DNA of 64,000 nt from Luteolibacter arcticus. GTDB taxonomy: Bacteria; Verrucomicrobiota; Verrucomicrobiia; Verrucomicrobiales; Akkermansiaceae. Positions 24,257 to 34,083 of the stretch are shown piece by piece. The first letter of the stretch is position 1; each line of letters begins with the position of its first letter. The stretch is from positions 620,001-684,000 of the forward strand of contig NZ_JAPDDT010000002.1 in assembly GCF_025950235.1 (NCBI RefSeq). Direction: 5' to 3'. Both the position numbers and the translations under genes were made by a program. The notes under the pieces are model-generated. The model saw only the letters and a program-made list of their open reading frames with translations, ran no database searches and had not been told where the DNA came from.

Positions 24257-25986
24257 GGCAATTCGGTGGCGTCGAAGGGCAGCACGAGGATTTCCCGCTC
24301 GTCGCGGGCGTCAGGCAGCCACGGGACCTTGGCATGGAGGCAGGCCCGCCAGACGATGCGGTTGTGGGTGCCATTGAAGGTCGGCACTGCGTCGTCCGGG
24401 ATTTTCAGCGAGACGCTGCCGGCCTCCATCGCCTGCGGGATCGTGGTCTCGAAAAGGACCTCTTCATGGAAGACTGAGCGCGCCGTGGAGTTGCTGGAGC
24501 CCTGCGAGTAGGTCGCTTCCTCGCGGCCAACCAGCAGCAACGCGAAGTCCTTCGGCTGGCCGCGGCCGCCGGCGCGCCGCCATTGGAGGCGGACGGAGCG
24601 GCCCGGCTTGAGGTCGCCGGCTGCGAGCTGGATTTCAAACCGCGGCGCAAACAGTGACGCGAAGGCATAGACCACCCCCACCGCCAGCCCGATCCCGATG
24701 AGGAAGAACGGGATCATGAACAGGGTGAACACCCCGCCGATCGCCTTGCCAAAGCCATCGCCGCTGCCGACATCGCCCCACAGCGAGCGCTGGAAGAAGA
24801 ACAGGAAGCCATTCCAGAACAGCGCGAAGACCGTGAGGCCGATGAACCCGCCAATCCGCGAGCTGCCAGCGCGCGTCCACTTTCCAGGCTCCAATGATTT
24901 CGCCGCGATCCGGTGCGCACGGACCGCTGCGCCCTTCCCGCTGCTGCGGGGAAGGGAGACGCTGGCACCTTCGCGGCGTTTCTTGAAGATCGTCCACAGC
25001 CCTCCGGCACCGACTGCGATGAACGGCAGGGGGAACAGCGCGAACAAGCCCCACCAGCCGGCGCTCCGCTTCACCACCGCGCGCCATGGCTCATCCGGAT
25101 CGACGAATACGGTGAGCTTCGATTCCGGTGGGTGGGCGCGCGTCACCTCGTGCTTGCCCTTCGAGCCGGAGGAGGAGCCGCCTAACAGGTCGTAGCGGTT
25201 CGAGCGGTATTCACGGCCATCCACTTGGTAGCGGTAGAAGAGATCGACCGCGTAGGTGGTGCCGTCGCTGTCGCTTTTGCTGCGGACGCGGCTCCAGATG
25301 ACCTCGGCTTCGGTTTCCTGCCAACCGCGCATGGCGACCCATTCCGCGGCCTTCGGGATGATCAGGCCGAATAACAGGCCCAGCCCGGCACAGCCGAAGA
25401 ACAGGAAGGCCATCACCGCCGCGAAGAAGTTCTCGGTGCCTCCCTTCTTTGACACCGTCTTCGCCGACTTGCCCGTCCCACCGAAGATGAGGCCGATGCC
25501 GATCAACACGAAGAAGCCGCCGAAGGCCGCGAAGATGAGTCCGCCCCAGATCTGCCCGCTGCCAGATGGCATCAGCGCGGAGGTTTCCGGTTCGCCGGGC
25601 TTCACCCGGCACTCGGTTTGGACGTTGGTCAGATTCGCCAGCGATCCCTCGGGGCCTTGCGCCAACTGCTCGCGGACCTTCGCCAGCTCCTCGTATTTGT
25701 CGCTGCCCTTGTCTTCCTTCCACAGGCGGGTGCCGGTGTATTCGCGACCATCGACCTTGTAGCGGTAAGCGAGGTCCGCGCGAAACGCCGGATCCTTCTT
25801 CTGGTCCGCGACGATCTCGAAGCGATCAATCACGCAGGGCACGGACTCCCATTTCCACGCCTCCAGCGCACCCCACGTCATCCACAGGCCGAAGCAGAGG
25901 AAGATCGAGCTGAAGGCGGTCCAGCAGATCCCGAAAAACCGGCCCGCACATCCGATGCTCGATTCGCTGCTGTGACCGGCTTCCAC
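24253..25986 (-). CDS. DUF3592 membrane protein with two DUF3592 units and C-terminal beta domain
   Basis: 577 residues starting at GTG 25986. Two successive DUF3592 units are visible: strand blocks VPCVIDRFEIVADQ...YRYKVDGREYTGTRLW and ETEAEVIWSRVRSKSDSDGT...YRYQVDGREYRSNRYD, each followed by a P-x-D-P/EPW box (VDPDEPWRAVVKR) and membrane helices. Five to six hydrophobic helices are seen overall. The C-terminal 150 residues form a soluble beta domain related to the next gene's product. DUF3592 has no known function. The gene follows a second DUF3592 gene after 74 bases. Confidence 0.8.
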   Translation of the reverse strand: MEAGHSSESSIGCAGRFFGICWTAFSSIFLCFGLWMTWGALEAWKWESVPCVIDRFEIVADQKKDPAFRADLAYRYKVDGREYTGTRLWKEDKGSDKYEELAKVREQLAQGPEGSLANLTNVQTECRVKPGEPETSALMPSGSGQIWGGLIFAAFGGFFVLIGIGLIFGGTGKSAKTVSKKGGTENFFAAVMAFLFFGCAGLGLLFGLIIPKAAEWVAMRGWQETEAEVIWSRVRSKSDSDGTTYAVDLFYRYQVDGREYRSNRYDLLGGSSSGSKGKHEVTRAHPPESKLTVFVDPDEPWRAVVKRSAGWWGLFALFPLPFIAVGAGGLWTIFKKRREGASVSLPRSSGKGAAVRAHRIAAKSLEPGKWTRAGSSRIGGFIGLTVFALFWNGFLFFFQRSLWGDVGSGDGFGKAIGGVFTLFMIPFFLIGIGLAVGVVYAFASLFAPRFEIQLAAGDLKPGRSVRLQWRRAGGRGQPKDFALLLVGREEATYSQGSSNSTARSVFHEEVLFETTIPQAMEAGSVSLKIPDDAVPTFNGTHNRIVWRACLHAKVPWLPDARDEREILVLPFDATELP

Positions 25987-26060
25987 GCGCTTTTTCTAGC
26001 AGATCGGCGAAAGCCGCGCGGCAGGAAAATCAGCGGCGGGTTTCCACTTGGGAGGCCGGA

Positions 26061-27050
26061 TCAACGACGGCCCCGGGTCCGCTCCGGCCACGAGAATCTG
26101 GCGACTCCGAACCCGCCGAGTGCCAGGAACGGCAGGGGGAAGAGCAGGAAGAAGCCGCTCGAGCCAAGGTTCCGGTCCACGACTGCACGCCACGGCTTGT
26201 CGGGATCGATGAACACCGTGATCGCCGTGCCGGGAGGATGACTACGGACCCGTTCTCCGGAACGCTTGCTGCCGGAATAGGCTCCCAGCACCGTCGTGCG
26301 GTTGGAGAGATACTCCCTGCCGTCGATTTCGTAGCGGTAGAGAATGCTTGCCCGCACGCCGGGATCCCTGCCGCGTTTACGGTTCTGGCTCTGTTGGAGC
26401 TGACTGTTGACGACCGTTGCGGGGACTTCGATCCAGCACCTCATTCGCCATCGCTCCATCAGACCCCATCCCGTGAACACCGACGCGGCAACGCCGCTCA
26501 CGGCAAAGAACAGGAAGAGCGCCAAGAGGATGGGATCGCGTTTTAGCCGCGCTTTCCGGCTCACCCGCTGGCGGCGGTAGAAGAAGAGGAATGCGCCTAT
26601 CCAGAGCAGAACCGCTGCGGTGAGTCCGAAGCCGAAGGCGACTGCCTCGCGGTTCGCGATCAAGACGGCCCGCGTGGGATCCTCCGGATCGACCAGGCAC
26701 TCGGTCTCGAAGTTCCGAAGATCGGACGGAGGGCGGGGAGACTTCTCGGTCAATGCCGCGACACAATTAGAGATGTCCTCATAGTCGTCGGTCGCGGGTT
26801 GGCCGGGCCACGCTTGGCGGCCGGATTGGACCGCGCCGCCCGCGTGGTAGTCGTAGGCTGTCTTTACCCGGAAAGACTTGCGGTGGTTGAAGTTGGTTTC
26901 GACTTCAAATTCGCGGATCACGCAGGGGACCTTGGTCCATCCCACGGCGGAGTCGTGCCACAGGTTGGCGAGCGCGACGGCGGTTTTGATTGCCGCAATG
27001 ATGCCTCCGCCCACCAGCAGGATGCAAAAGAGGTGGCCGGCTTTTTTCAT
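26061..27050 (-). CDS. DUF3592 membrane protein
   Basis: 329 residues. It starts with a membrane helix (HLFCILLVGGGIIAAIKTAV) and has a first DUF3592-like unit (VPCVIREFEVETNFNHRKSF), two central helices and a second unit (VPATVVNSQLQQSQNRKRGR, YRYEIDGREYLSNRTTVLGA, FIDPDKPWRAVVDR). A final helix precedes an Arg-rich tail. It is a paralogue of the membrane part of the downstream protein and lacks that protein's extra beta domain. It is the likely first gene of a four-gene unit reaching to 23271. Confidence 0.78.
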   Translation of the reverse strand: MKKAGHLFCILLVGGGIIAAIKTAVALANLWHDSAVGWTKVPCVIREFEVETNFNHRKSFRVKTAYDYHAGGAVQSGRQAWPGQPATDDYEDISNCVAALTEKSPRPPSDLRNFETECLVDPEDPTRAVLIANREAVAFGFGLTAAVLLWIGAFLFFYRRQRVSRKARLKRDPILLALFLFFAVSGVAASVFTGWGLMERWRMRCWIEVPATVVNSQLQQSQNRKRGRDPGVRASILYRYEIDGREYLSNRTTVLGAYSGSKRSGERVRSHPPGTAITVFIDPDKPWRAVVDRNLGSSGFFLLFPLPFLALGGFGVARFSWPERTRGRR

Positions 27051-27077
27051 TGAGCGGGAAATGCTGACCGGTCGCGA

Positions 27078-27674
27078 TCAGCGGCGGGCGTCGAGCCACG
27101 CGATGACCTTCGCCAAGGCGCGTCCACGGTGGCTGAGGGCATTTTTCACCTCCGCGCCGAGTTCGGCGAAGGTCTGGTCGTAGCCCTCCGGCGCGAACAG
27201 CGGGTCGTAGCCAAAGCCGCCTGCTCCGTAGGGTTCATCGAGGATGCGTCCCTCCACCGTGCCGCTGAAATCCGCCAGCACCTCCCCGTTTTCCGCGAGC
27301 ACCATGGTGCAGCGGAATCGTGCGGAGCGTCCGGTCATGCCGGCCATTTCAGTCATCAGGCGGGCGTTGTTTTTCGGGTGATTTCCCTCCTCGCCGCCAT
27401 AGCTGCTGGACCACACGCCCGGTGCACCGCCGAGCGAATCGACCTCCAGCCCCGAATCATCCGAAAGTACCAGTCCCGTCACCTGGCGGCTGATCGCGAC
27501 TGCTTTAAGCGTGGCGTTTTCGAGGAAGGTGGTGCCGGTTTCCTCGACCGTGGGCAGGCCCAAGAAGTCATTGACATCCAGCACCCGGTAGCGGGCGCCG
27601 AGGATTTCCCGGATCTCCTGGGTCTTGTGCGCGTTGCGGGTGGCGATGACCAGGATCGGCGGCTCGGAGGGCAT
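27078..27674 (-). CDS. rdgB: XTP/dITP pyrophosphatase (RdgB/HAM1 family)
   Basis: 198 residues from the ATG at 27674, chosen because the conserved nucleotide-binding start (ILVIATRNAHKTQEI) follows at once. Other family blocks are TVEETGTTFLENATLKAVA, LVLSDDSGLEVDSLGGAPGV and SHRGRALAKV at the C-terminus. The enzyme hydrolyses deaminated purine nucleoside triphosphates to monophosphates and diphosphate, keeping ITP and XTP out of DNA and RNA. Complete, with all family motifs. It ends 27 bases before the DUF3592 gene start. Confidence 0.95.
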   Translation of the reverse strand: MPSEPPILVIATRNAHKTQEIREILGARYRVLDVNDFLGLPTVEETGTTFLENATLKAVAISRQVTGLVLSDDSGLEVDSLGGAPGVWSSSYGGEEGNHPKNNARLMTEMAGMTGRSARFRCTMVLAENGEVLADFSGTVEGRILDEPYGAGGFGYDPLFAPEGYDQTFAELGAEVKNALSHRGRALAKVIAWLDARR

Positions 27675-27752
27675 GTCCGTGGGTAGCCGGATGACCCGCA
27701 CGGGCCAAGAATTTTGAAATAATCGTCCCCCGTGCTACGCCTATAGGACGTA

Positions 27753-28208
27753 ATGAAATCCATCACCCACCTCGCGCTCTTCGCGGTCGGACCGGCGCTC
27801 ATCAGCTCCGCTTTTGCCAATGCACCGGAAGGCTGGAGCACCGACCTCGAGAAGGCCTTCGCCCAAGCCAAGAAGGAGAAGAAGGCCGTGCTGGTCGAGT
27901 TCACTGGCTCCGACTGGTGCCCGCCGTGCATAGCGGTGCGCAAGGCGGTGCTGACCAAGAAGGAATTCATCGAGAAGGCGTCGAAGGACTTCGTGCTGGT
28001 CGAACTGGATTTCCCCAAGGGCGACAAGGCGGTGGCCGAAAAGAACGAGCCGGCGCGCGAGAAATACGGCGTCGAGGGCTTCCCGACCGTCATTTTGTTC
28101 AATGCCGAGGGGAAGCAATTCTCCACCTTCAATCCCGCGCAGTTCATGAAGGTCGATGCCTTCCTCGGCCACCTGAAGGGTGAGCTGGAGAAGAAGGAAC
28201 TCGACTGA
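27753..28208 (+). CDS. Exported thioredoxin-like protein (WCPPC)
   Basis: 151 residues with a signal peptide (MKSITHLALFAVGPALISSA). The thioredoxin fold carries the redox motif SDWCPPC near residue 55 and the cis-proline region GVEGFPTVILF near residue 110. It is likely a periplasmic thiol-disulfide protein. An AGGA ribosome binding site lies five bases before the ATG. It is a paralogue of the next gene (28319-28771), which has a different active-site pair. Followed by a terminator at 28245. Confidence 0.88.
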   Translation: MKSITHLALFAVGPALISSAFANAPEGWSTDLEKAFAQAKKEKKAVLVEFTGSDWCPPCIAVRKAVLTKKEFIEKASKDFVLVELDFPKGDKAVAEKNEPAREKYGVEGFPTVILFNAEGKQFSTFNPAQFMKVDAFLGHLKGELEKKELD

Positions 28209-28244
28209 TCCCTTTTCATAGGAGAGCTGTTCATGGCAGCCCGA

Positions 28245-28279
28245 CCCCGCCCGGCTTCGACGCCGCGGCGGGGTTTTTT
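28245..28279 (+). terminator. Rho-independent terminator
   Basis: CCCCGCC at 28245-28251 pairs with GGCGGGG at 28267-28273, with T6 following. It lies 37 bases after the stop of the first thioredoxin-like gene, which suggests that the two thioredoxin-like genes are separate transcripts. Confidence 0.85.
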
Positions 28280-28318
28280 CGTGGAATAGCGGAGCGGATG
28301 GCCGCGTCTTAGTCCCCG

Positions 28319-28771
28319 ATGAAAACGCTGCTCCGCTCGCTCGCCGTCCTCGCCGCCACCGCTTCGTTTGCCTTCGGCAGCGAGGGCTGGATGACCAACT
28401 GGGAAGAGGCCAAGGCCAAGGCGAAGGCCGAGAACAAGCCGATCTTGATCAACCTCACCGGCTCGGACTGGTGCGGCTGGTGCATCAAGATCGAGAAGGA
28501 GGTCTTTTCGTCGAAAGACTTCAAGGAATATGCCGCCGCGAACGTGATCCTGATGGAGGCGGACTTCCCGCGGAAGAAGGAGCTGCCAGCGGACCTCAAG
28601 AAGCAGAATGAGGAGCTGAAGAAGCAATACTTGGCCGGCGGCTACCCGACCGTTTGGCTGCTGGATGCAGAGGGCAAGAAGCTCTCCGAGGATCTCGGCG
28701 AGTTGAAGGGCGGCACCAAGGGCTACATCGCAAAGCTCACCGAACTGATCGCAAAGTCGAAGGCCAAGTGA
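28319..28771 (+). CDS. Exported thioredoxin-like protein (WCGWC)
   Basis: 150 residues with a signal peptide (MKTLLRSLAVLAATASFAFG) followed by EGWMTNWEEAKAKAKAENKP. The active site is SDWCGWC near residue 58, and the cis-proline region is LAGGYPTVWLLDAEG. It is similar in length and order to the preceding paralogue. WCxWC sites are typical of DUF255-like or thioredoxin_7 proteins, which are thought to assist disulfide reduction in the periplasm. No partner gene is adjacent. Confidence 0.87.
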   Translation: MKTLLRSLAVLAATASFAFGSEGWMTNWEEAKAKAKAENKPILINLTGSDWCGWCIKIEKEVFSSKDFKEYAAANVILMEADFPRKKELPADLKKQNEELKKQYLAGGYPTVWLLDAEGKKLSEDLGELKGGTKGYIAKLTELIAKSKAK

Positions 28772-28929
28772 GAAGGAGCGCCCGCGAAATGGCAGAGCGC
28801 AATCGAAGGGTTGCACGGTGCGCCATGGGTCAAAGCGAGTCTTGTCGCGATTTTTCCACCGGTCATTGATTATCAGTGAGATGGCATTGAATTCGGGTCC
28901 GGCACGTCACCTGCGAAAAGGGTGTCACG

Positions 28930-29418
28930 ATGAAAACCACCACCCGACCCAACCCCGAGGCCTCCCCCCTGCAAGAGATTCTCACCCGCTTGAACGATTC
29001 CATCGATGGATTCCGTTTGGCCGCCGACTTCTCGACCGATTCCGCCTTCATCCGGCTCTGCGAACGTTCCGCCGAAGCTCGCGAAGCGATGGTGGAAGAA
29101 CTCGCCGCAGTGATTGCCGCATGCGGTGGCAAGCCGTCGTTGGAAGGCAGCCGGGAAGCCACGGTCCACCGCGCGTGGATCCGCTTCGTCTGCCAAGTCC
29201 ACCCGCAGTTCCGCAAGCGCCTCCGCGCCGAATGCGAACGCGGTGAAAAGGAATTCCAGCGCACGCTCGATACCCGAAATGGTTTGGCGGTGCGCAATGA
29301 ACGCACCGGCACGATGCTTGCCGACCTGCGCGCCCATGTGGCCACGACGTTCTCGGCCCTGCGCCACGTTGAAAGCACGTCCCGCGGCAATACGCGGCCG
29401 CACTATGCTGCTGCCTGA
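28930..29418 (+). CDS. DUF2383 / PA2169-type four-helix protein
   Basis: 162 residues, all helical. The pattern of an N-terminal ILTRLNDSIDGFRLAADFST, then LCERSAEAREAMVEELAAVI, a GGKPSLEGSREATVHRAWIR stretch and a last helix with Glu/Arg pairs matches the ferritin-like DUF2383 family. Members are small cytoplasmic stress-associated proteins of unsettled function. The gene is monocistronic with its own promoter gap (about 160 bases, nothing else seen there) and a terminator at 29456. Confidence 0.78.
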   Translation: MKTTTRPNPEASPLQEILTRLNDSIDGFRLAADFSTDSAFIRLCERSAEAREAMVEELAAVIAACGGKPSLEGSREATVHRAWIRFVCQVHPQFRKRLRAECERGEKEFQRTLDTRNGLAVRNERTGTMLADLRAHVATTFSALRHVESTSRGNTRPHYAAA

Positions 29419-29455
29419 ACCCTTCGCGCTTGGTCAAACCGACCAATTGCGAAAG

Positions 29456-29487
29456 CCCCGCCCGGCTATGACCGCGGCGGGGTTTTT
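29456..29487 (+). terminator. Rho-independent terminator
   Basis: CCCCGCC at 29456-29462 pairs with GGCGGGG at 29476-29482 and T5 follows. It ends the DUF2383 transcript and has the same stem as the terminator at 28245, so the two share a sequence type. Confidence 0.85.
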
Positions 29488-29538
29488 CGTTTTGGCCTTC
29501 CTGCGAGTTCTCCGCCCGTCCAAACAAAGAGTGCTGGC

Positions 29539-31374
29539 ATGAACGATCTGCACTTGGCCGCGCGGCGCGGCGACATCAGGGAGATGGAGCGCTTGCTCAA
29601 CCAAGGCACACCGGTCGATCTCCCGGACGAGGTGAGCGGCCACACGCCTCTTATGGAGGCCTGCCTGAGCTCTTTGGCAGATGTGGAAGTGCTCGATTTT
29701 CTGATCGACCACGGGGCCGATGTGAACGCCCTCGTCCAGCCGCCGCCTGTCGCTCAGCCGGCATTTGAATCGATCGAGGAAATCGGCGGCATCGGGGAGA
29801 TCGAGGGCCTCGATCCCGAAATGAGTGCTATGCTGGAGCAAAGCCGCGAGCTGATTCGCCAAAGCCAGGCGATCCTTGAAAACCAAGGCGAAGAGCGAGG
29901 TTCCGTGCTTTCGGTGGCGGTGAAATGTGCCAGCGTGGAGAAGCTTCAGCGACTCATTGAGCGTGGTGCCGACCCGGCTTTCACCTCGGCCCATGGTTAT
30001 ACGCCGGTGATCCTCGCCGCTTGCGCTAGCCGGATGAATGTCATCGAACTCCTGATGGCCGCCGGAGCGACGGCCGACGGTGCCTCGAAGCACGGCGAAT
30101 CGGCGGTGCGGTTGTTTTCCCGGACCGGCGATTTCCCAGAGGTGCGGAGATTGCTGGAACTCGGTGCCGATCCCGAACCGCTTGGTTGGACGCCGCTTCT
30201 CCGCGCCGTCGCGCTCGGGACGCTCAATGAAGTTGCCGCGCTCCTGGATCAGGGAGCGGACTTGGAGGCAAAGGATTGGTGGGAGCGCACGGCCTTCCTG
30301 CTGGCTGTCGATGCAGGCGACATTGCCAAAGCCGGCCTGCTGCTCTCCCGCGGCGCGAACCGTGACGCGACCGGTCGCTGTGGCAAGACGGCGCTGCACT
30401 ACCCCATCGATGACAATATCGAAATGCTGCGATGGTTGCTCGCGCAGGGCTTCGATCCGAAGGCGGAAGACGGCTTCGGACACACTCCGATCATGGAAGC
30501 GGTGGATGAAAGTGCGCTCGCCTGCTTCGAGTCGCTCTTGGAAGCAGGAGCGAATTGGAAGACCGGCAAATACAGCGATCCGCTTATCGCGGCTGCCACC
30601 CATCCGGCGATCATCCAGCGTCTGATTGATCTCGGCGAGAATCCCGGAAGGATCGGCGAGGAAGCGCTGCGGAACTGGATTGGCTTGGGCACTCGCGACG
30701 AACTTCCGGTAAGCGAGGCTGAATACCAGGAGGGCCGCTCGCGGCGTTTTGGGAATGCCAATCCCGAGCGGATGGACTTGCCATTCTGGAACGCCATGGT
30801 TCGCAATGGCTGGACTGGCTATCAGGCTGCGAAGCAGTTCGGCGATAACTCTTACGACCGAGATGATCCCGTCTGGTGTCACCACCGTTTCGGTATGTCC
30901 CTGACACCTTTGCCGGACGGTCGTTTCATCCAGATCGCCGGCGAGCACGAGGACCACTACGACCCCGACTTCTGCATCTACAACGACGTCATTGTCCACG
31001 ATGGGAAAGGCGGCTTTGAGATTCTCGGCTACCCGGAGGAAATCTTCTCGCCCACCGATTTTCACTCCGCGACACTGGTCGGCGAGTGGATCTACCTTAT
31101 CGGCAATCTCGGGTATCCTCACACCCGCGAGGCTTTCGGGCGTGAAACGCCGGTCTTTCGCTTCCACATCGCCACCGGGAAGATAGAGCGCATCGCCACG
31201 AGTGGCACTTCACCCGGTTGGATTCACTCGCACGAGGCGAAGCTGGATAATGGCTGCATCCGCGTCTTCCAAGGGAAAGTCCTGGCCCTTGACGAAGACG
31301 GCGAATCAAAGTTTTCCGGCCTGCTGGGGTCCTACTCGATGGATCTGGCCACGGGAGTCTGGACCAAGCGCTGA
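29539..31374 (+). CDS. Ankyrin-repeat protein with C-terminal beta-propeller-like domain
   Basis: 611 residues. Ankyrin repeats run from residue 1 to about 375 (DLHLAARRGDIREMERLLNQ, DFLIDHGADVNAL, GYTPVILAACASRMNVIELL, GWTPLLRAVALGTLNEVAAL, GHTPIMEAVDESALACFESL), interrupted near 70-125 by a Glu/Ile-rich insertion. After about residue 430 comes a different domain (HHRFGMSLTPLPDGRFIQIA, DFHSATLVGEWIYLIGNLGY, FRFHIATGKIERIA) with Kelch-like strand pairs. There is no signal peptide, so it should be cytoplasmic. It probably binds proteins; the ligand is unknown. A weak hairpin at 31402-31430 may end transcription. Confidence 0.85.
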   Translation: MNDLHLAARRGDIREMERLLNQGTPVDLPDEVSGHTPLMEACLSSLADVEVLDFLIDHGADVNALVQPPPVAQPAFESIEEIGGIGEIEGLDPEMSAMLEQSRELIRQSQAILENQGEERGSVLSVAVKCASVEKLQRLIERGADPAFTSAHGYTPVILAACASRMNVIELLMAAGATADGASKHGESAVRLFSRTGDFPEVRRLLELGADPEPLGWTPLLRAVALGTLNEVAALLDQGADLEAKDWWERTAFLLAVDAGDIAKAGLLLSRGANRDATGRCGKTALHYPIDDNIEMLRWLLAQGFDPKAEDGFGHTPIMEAVDESALACFESLLEAGANWKTGKYSDPLIAAATHPAIIQRLIDLGENPGRIGEEALRNWIGLGTRDELPVSEAEYQEGRSRRFGNANPERMDLPFWNAMVRNGWTGYQAAKQFGDNSYDRDDPVWCHHRFGMSLTPLPDGRFIQIAGEHEDHYDPDFCIYNDVIVHDGKGGFEILGYPEEIFSPTDFHSATLVGEWIYLIGNLGYPHTREAFGRETPVFRFHIATGKIERIATSGTSPGWIHSHEAKLDNGCIRVFQGKVLALDEDGESKFSGLLGSYSMDLATGVWTKR

Positions 31375-31483
31375 GGCCGGGCGCAGGTGAGTTCCCATTC
31401 CCGCGGCTTTTCTTGGCACTTCCCGCCGCGCCGGGGTTTTCCTTTTCAAGGTAAGCCGCTTCCGCCAATTTCCGCGCCCCGCC

Positions 31484-34024
31484 ATGTCCGACCGCCGCAA
31501 ACCGTTCCCCTTCGACCAGTTCGAGCCTGCCTGGCAGGCCCGCTGGGACGCGGAGAAAACCTTCCGCACGCCGAATCCGGGCGATGCGGATTTCGACGCC
31601 TCGAAGCCGAAGTTCTACGTGCTAGACATGTTCCCGTATCCCTCCGGCAGCGGCCTTCATGTGGGGCATCCCGAGGGCTACACGGCCACCGACATCATCG
31701 GCCGCGCGCGGCGCCGGCAGGGTTTCAACGTCCTTCACCCGATGGGTTGGGACTCGTTCGGCCTGCCTGCCGAGCAGTATGCGATCAAAACCGGCCAGCA
31801 TCCGGCGATCACCACCGTCGCGAACATCGCGACCTTCAAGCGCCAGTTGAAGTCGCTCGGCTTCGGCTACGACTGGGACCGCGAGATCGCCACCACCGAC
31901 CCGGAATACGTCCGCTGGACCCAGTGGATCTTCCTGCAACTGTACTCATCGTACTTCGATGAGGAAGCCGGCAAGGCCAAGCCCGTGTCCGAGCTCGAAG
32001 CGAAAGGCTGGACCCGCGAGCAGATCGATAACGTCCGGCTGGCCTTCGTCCACGAAGCCCCGGTGAACTGGTCGCCCGACCTCGGCACCGTGCTGGCCAA
32101 CGAGGAAGTCGAGGAGTGGCGCGGCAAGGGCCACATCGTCGAACGCCGCCCGCTGCGCCAGTGGATGCTGCGCATCACGAAGTATGCCCAGCGTTTGATC
32201 GATGAGCTGGACCCGCTCGACTGGCCCGAGGGCATCAAGCTGTTGCAGAAAAACTGGATCGGCCGCAGCGAAGGCGCGGAGGTCGATTTCCAGCTCGATG
32301 GACACACAGTCACCGTCTTCACGACTCGTCCCGACACCTTGTTCGGCGCCACCTACATGGTGCTCGCGCCGGAGCATCCCTATGTCACGGAGATCACCAC
32401 TGCGGAGCAGAAGGAAGCCGTCGAAGCCTATGTGAAAGCCTGCGCATCCAAGTCCGACTTGGAGCGCGGCGACATGAACAAGGACAAGTCCGGCGTCTTC
32501 ACTGGTGCCTACGCGACCAATCCCGTGAACGGCGAGCAAAACCCGGTGTGGATCGCTGACTACGTGATGATGGGCTACGGCACCGGCGCGATCATGGCCG
32601 TGCCAGCGCATGACGAGCGGGACTTCGAGTTCGCGAAGAAGTTCGAGCTGCCGATCATTCAAGTCGTACAGCCCAACGGCGATGCCGACTGGCAGGGATA
32701 CACGGATCCCGGCACTTCCGTGAACTCCGGCTTCATCGATGGCCTGCCAACAGCTGAAGCGAAGGCCAAGATCATCGCTTGGTTAGAAGAGCGCGGCAAA
32801 GGCAAGCGTCGCGTGCAATTCAAGCTGCGCGACTGGCTGTTCTCCCGGCAGCGCTACTGGGGCGAGCCTTTCCCGCTGACGTGGAAGGACGGCAACCATT
32901 ACGCCGTGCCGGATGCTGAGCTGCCCTTGCTCGCGCCACCGCTGGACGACTACAAGCCCTCAGGCACGCCCGAGCCGCTGCTGAGCAAGGCCCGCGACTG
33001 GGTCGAGCTGCCCGACGGCTCCATCCGCGAAACGAACACCATGCCGCAGTGGGCCGGCTCATGCTGGTACTACCTGCGCTACTGCGATCCTCGTAGAAGC
33101 GACCGCTTCATTTCCAAGGAAGCAGAGAGCTATTGGAGCGGAGGTGATAAGCCGGGCATGGTCGATCTTTATGTCGGAGGTACGGAGCACGCCGTACTTC
33201 ACCTGCTGTACGCGCGTTTCTGGCACAAGGTCCTGCACGATCTCGGCCACGTCTCGACCAACGAGCCGTTTCAGAGGCTGGTGAACCAAGGACTGATCTT
33301 GGGAGAGGACGGTCGCAAGATGTCGAAGTCTTTCGGCAACGTCGTGAATCCGGACGACGTCGTGAAGGAATATGGTGCCGATGCGCTGCGCCTCTACGAG
33401 ATGTTCATGGGCCCGCTGGAACAGGTGAAGCCATGGCAGATGAAAGGCGTCGAAGGCGTTTCGCGCTTTCTCGCTCGCGTCTGGCGCGTTGCCTTTGAGG
33501 AAAACCAGGCCGGCGAGTGGGTCACGTCTTCGAAGATTCAAGACGTGCCGTGCACCGACAAGGCGCTGCTCAAGGTGGTTCACGAAACCATCAGGAAGGT
33601 CACCGATGACATCACCAAGCTGTCCTTCAACACCGCGATCTCGCAGATGATGGTCTGCACCAATGCCTTCACGGCAGCCGAAGTGGTGCCACTGAATGAG
33701 TTCCGCCTGTTGCTGCACGTGCTGAACCCTTTCGCACCGCACCTGACCGAGGAAATCCATTCGCGCCTCGGTGGCAGCGGCATGCTCGCCGATGCCGCTT
33801 GGCCGGAGCACGATGAAGCCGCGCTGGTCACCGATGAGATCGAGTTGGTCGTCCAAGTAAACGGCAAGCTGCGCGACCGCATCACCGTGCCGAAGGATGC
33901 ACCGCAAGCCGATGTCGAAGCCGCCGCCCTGGCGTCGCCGAAGGTCAAGGAGCAGACCGATGGCAAGACCGTCCGCAAGGTGATAGTGGTTCCCGGCCGC
34001 CTCGTGAACATCGTTGCAAGTTAG
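31484..34024 (+). CDS. leuS: Leucyl-tRNA synthetase
   Basis: 846 residues, the normal bacterial length. The class I HIGH motif is HVGH at residues 59-62 in [19 protein letters not shown], and the KMSKS motif is near residue 612 ([16 protein letters not shown]). The CP1 editing domain is recognisable by [20 protein letters not shown] and by [16 protein letters not shown], which carries the editing Asp. The C-terminal anticodon-binding and LeuRS-specific domains are present. The enzyme charges tRNA-Leu and edits misactivated norvaline or isoleucine. The gene stands alone, about 60 bases before the helicase gene. Confidence 0.98.
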   Translation: MSDRRKPFPFDQFEPAWQARWDAEKTFRTPNPGDADFDASKPKFYVLDMFPYPSGSGLHVGHPEGYTATDIIGRARRRQGFNVLHPMGWDSFGLPAEQYAIKTGQHPAITTVANIATFKRQLKSLGFGYDWDREIATTDPEYVRWTQWIFLQLYSSYFDEEAGKAKPVSELEAKGWTREQIDNVRLAFVHEAPVNWSPDLGTVLANEEVEEWRGKGHIVERRPLRQWMLRITKYAQRLIDELDPLDWPEGIKLLQKNWIGRSEGAEVDFQLDGHTVTVFTTRPDTLFGATYMVLAPEHPYVTEITTAEQKEAVEAYVKACASKSDLERGDMNKDKSGVFTGAYATNPVNGEQNPVWIADYVMMGYGTGAIMAVPAHDERDFEFAKKFELPIIQVVQPNGDADWQGYTDPGTSVNSGFIDGLPTAEAKAKIIAWLEERGKGKRRVQFKLRDWLFSRQRYWGEPFPLTWKDGNHYAVPDAELPLLAPPLDDYKPSGTPEPLLSKARDWVELPDGSIRETNTMPQWAGSCWYYLRYCDPRRSDRFISKEAESYWSGGDKPGMVDLYVGGTEHAVLHLLYARFWHKVLHDLGHVSTNEPFQRLVNQGLILGEDGRKMSKSFGNVVNPDDVVKEYGADALRLYEMFMGPLEQVKPWQMKGVEGVSRFLARVWRVAFEENQAGEWVTSSKIQDVPCTDKALLKVVHETIRKVTDDITKLSFNTAISQMMVCTNAFTAAEVVPLNEFRLLLHVLNPFAPHLTEEIHSRLGGSGMLADAAWPEHDEAALVTDEIELVVQVNGKLRDRITVPKDAPQADVEAAALASPKVKEQTDGKTVRKVIVVPGRLVNIVAS

Positions 34025-34083
34025 GTACATCCCGTCCTTCGTCGCCTGAGAGGGAGCAACCCCTCGTGGCGAATTGAAAGCCC

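Noticed and set aside
27714..27747. TTGAAA and TATAGG as promoter of the first thioredoxin-like gene
   Set aside because: The distance between the hexamers is 22 bases, too long for a sigma-70 promoter, so no promoter was listed.
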